A DNA stretch of 64,000 bases from Sedimentibacter acidaminivorans. GTDB taxonomy: Bacteria > Bacillota > Clostridia > Tissierellales > Sedimentibacteraceae. Numbering within the stretch: the stretch's first letter is position 1; each line of letters opens with the position of its first letter. Positions 62,942 through 64,000 of the stretch are shown here, piece after piece. A model generated the notes under the pieces. It ran no database searches, had not been told where the DNA came from, and worked only from the letters and a program-made list of their open reading frames with translations. The stretch is taken from the NCBI RefSeq assembly GCF_017873955.1, contig NZ_JAGGKS010000008.1, positions 1-64,000 of the forward strand, written 5' to 3'. The position numbers and the translations under genes were made by a program.

Positions 62942-64000
62942 TTATGCTTTTTCCTCTAATAATAATATATTACAAGAAAAGATATTACCTTTTTCATAAT
63001 AATTTATTATTCCATCGTATTTTTCAACTATCTTTTTTATACTCTTTACTCCTATGCCGTGATTTAATTTGTTATGCTTTGTTGTCAATAAATTGGGGTT
63101 TTCTTTTAAAATTGATTTATCTATAGTATTTTTTACTTCAATAAATATGTAATCTCTTTTTTTATCTATTACTAAAGTAATTTCTTTATTGTTTTTTAAT
63201 TTTTCACATGCTTCTATTGCATTGTCAAATAAATTTCCAAATAAAATATTTATATCTACATCTTCAATACGTTGGTCCAGTTCATAATTTATACTATAGC
63301 TTGTTTTAATCCCCTTATAGTTCGCTTCCGAAAGCTTATTGTTAACTATTGCATTAAACATATCATTTTTAGTAAATATGAATTTTTTTGTATTATCAAT
63401 GTTTTCTATTATGCCGTTTGCATAATCTATTGCTTTATTAAAATTTTCGTCTTGAATGCTGGAACAGATGCTAATAATTTGATTTTTCATGTCGTGTCTC
63501 ATAGTCTGTACTTCTTTATATAGCTCTTTTATTTCTTTGCTATGCTTATTTCGCAGCATATTATTATATTTTAGAAGTTCATTTTCTTTAATTATTTCAT
63601 ATTCATTTCCCAATCTCATAAAAAGAAAATAAATTATTATATTTATTAGTATTAATCCTATTATGGATAAAAGTAAATAAAATGTAATTCTCGTATCGTT
63701 ATTGAACACTGCTGATTCAGTTATAGTAACCATTATGAATATTGTAAGTATAGGAATTATTGTCATTGATGTCCATATGGATAGAGGTGTTTCTTCACTT
63801 TTATAATTTTTTAATTTGAGGATTATTCTTGAAATATAAAAAAGTATTAATTTCGATGTTATTAGGCATACAAATCTATAAATTCCAAAGGTTGTAATCA
63901 TATCTTCAACGCTAACATTGAAAATCATACCCAAAATAAATAAGGAAAAACTATTAATTAATATCAATACAACATTAAAAATAATGCTACTGAATAGCTT
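62942..64000 (-). CDS. agrC: AgrC-like sensor histidine kinase (N-terminus beyond the window)
   Basis: At least 352 residues; the frame is open to the window edge, so the start lies outside. Several membrane helices, then YKEVQTMRHDMKNQIISICS with the phospho-accepting His of the HPK10 class, and a GHKL ATPase domain (LFGNLFDNAIEACEKLKNNK, NHGIGVKSIKKIVEKYDG). It senses the AgrD-derived peptide and signals to AgrA, which is not in the window. It ends about 100 nt before agrB. Confidence 0.88.
   Translation of the reverse strand, partial: KLFSSIIFNVVLILINSFSLFILGMIFNVSVEDMITTFGIYRFVCLITSKLILFYISRIILKLKNYKSEETPLSIWTSMTIIPILTIFIMVTITESAVFNNDTRITFYLLLSIIGLILINIIIYFLFMRLGNEYEIIKENELLKYNNMLRNKHSKEIKELYKEVQTMRHDMKNQIISICSSIQDENFNKAIDYANGIIENIDNTKKFIFTKNDMFNAIVNNKLSEANYKGIKTSYSINYELDQRIEDVDINILFGNLFDNAIEACEKLKNNKEITLVIDKKRDYIFIEVKNTIDKSILKENPNLLTTKHNKLNHGIGVKSIKKIVEKYDGIINYYEKGNIFSCNILLLEEKA

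Noticed and set aside
1-64000. CRISPR array, tRNA or rRNA genes
   Set aside because: I saw no regularly spaced direct repeats and no tRNA or rRNA sequence. The only tandem repeat is a two-copy unit near 17.58 kb.

Overview
The window is AT-rich, with almost every gene on the minus strand, strong GGAGG-type ribosome binding sites and frequent TAATG/ATGA gene overlaps. Together with the gene families seen (agr quorum sensing with a Clostridium-type AgrD, group IIC introns behind terminators, Maff2/PrgI/VirB4-type conjugation genes, an SLH protein, a BsrG/TxpA-like hydrophobic peptide) this points to a Clostridia host (Bacillota) and to a large conjugative element (ICE or conjugative plasmid) rather than ordinary chromosome.

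Layout. 0-18 kb is an accessory and defence region. It holds a three-gene operon (TcmP-like protein, CX3CX3C radical-SAM-like protein, beta-class DNA methyltransferase) led by a frameshifted XRE regulator; a decayed ImmA/IrrE metalloprotease on the plus strand; an overlapping pair made of a PD-(D/E)XK-like nuclease and an uncharacterised partner; an AAA+ ATPase pseudogene truncated by an IS3-family remnant; and a Thoeris locus (ThsA SIR2-STALD, one intact TIR gene, two dead TIR genes) followed by a P-loop GTPase with its own promoter, leader peptide and terminator. The base composition here looks richer in G+C than in the rest of the window, and dead genes are concentrated here. 17.5-19.5 kb carries a triple winged-helix initiator/regulator and a RelE/ParE-type toxin-antitoxin pair.

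19.6-34.6 kb is the conjugation block: DUF4315-like, NlpC/P60, VirB4, PrgI, VirB6-like, Maff2/VirB2-like, VirD4, PcfB, an accessory protein, MOBP-type relaxase, MobC and a candidate oriT. A 2.47-kb cassette of three membrane/exported proteins, bounded by perfect 22-bp inverted repeats and a 5-bp direct repeat, sits between the Maff2 and VirB6-like genes.

34.6-57.7 kb is a Tad/Flp pilus locus (prepilin peptidase, pilins, TadE/G-like proteins, TadC, TadB, TadA, TadZ-like, CpaB, CpaE-like) with surface genes (WG-repeat lipoprotein, 2146-residue Ig/PKD-like protein, SLH protein), a peroxiredoxin homologue lacking its peroxidatic Cys, an HD-GYP protein, a type I toxin-antitoxin cassette and an ORF-less group IIC intron. 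A TOPRIM primase-like gene begins this operon. 57.8-59.7 kb is a full group IIC intron with its reverse transcriptase. 60-64 kb is an agr locus (agrC cut by the window edge, agrB, agrD) with direct repeats above a good agrB promoter, and two downstream membrane/exported proteins.

How it fits together. The likely reading is a mobile element with a type IV secretion machine, a Tad pilus that may help cell contact, agr-type density sensing, several addiction modules and a turnover-prone defence island. Domain and motif calls come from reading the sequence. Functional links between modules are inference.
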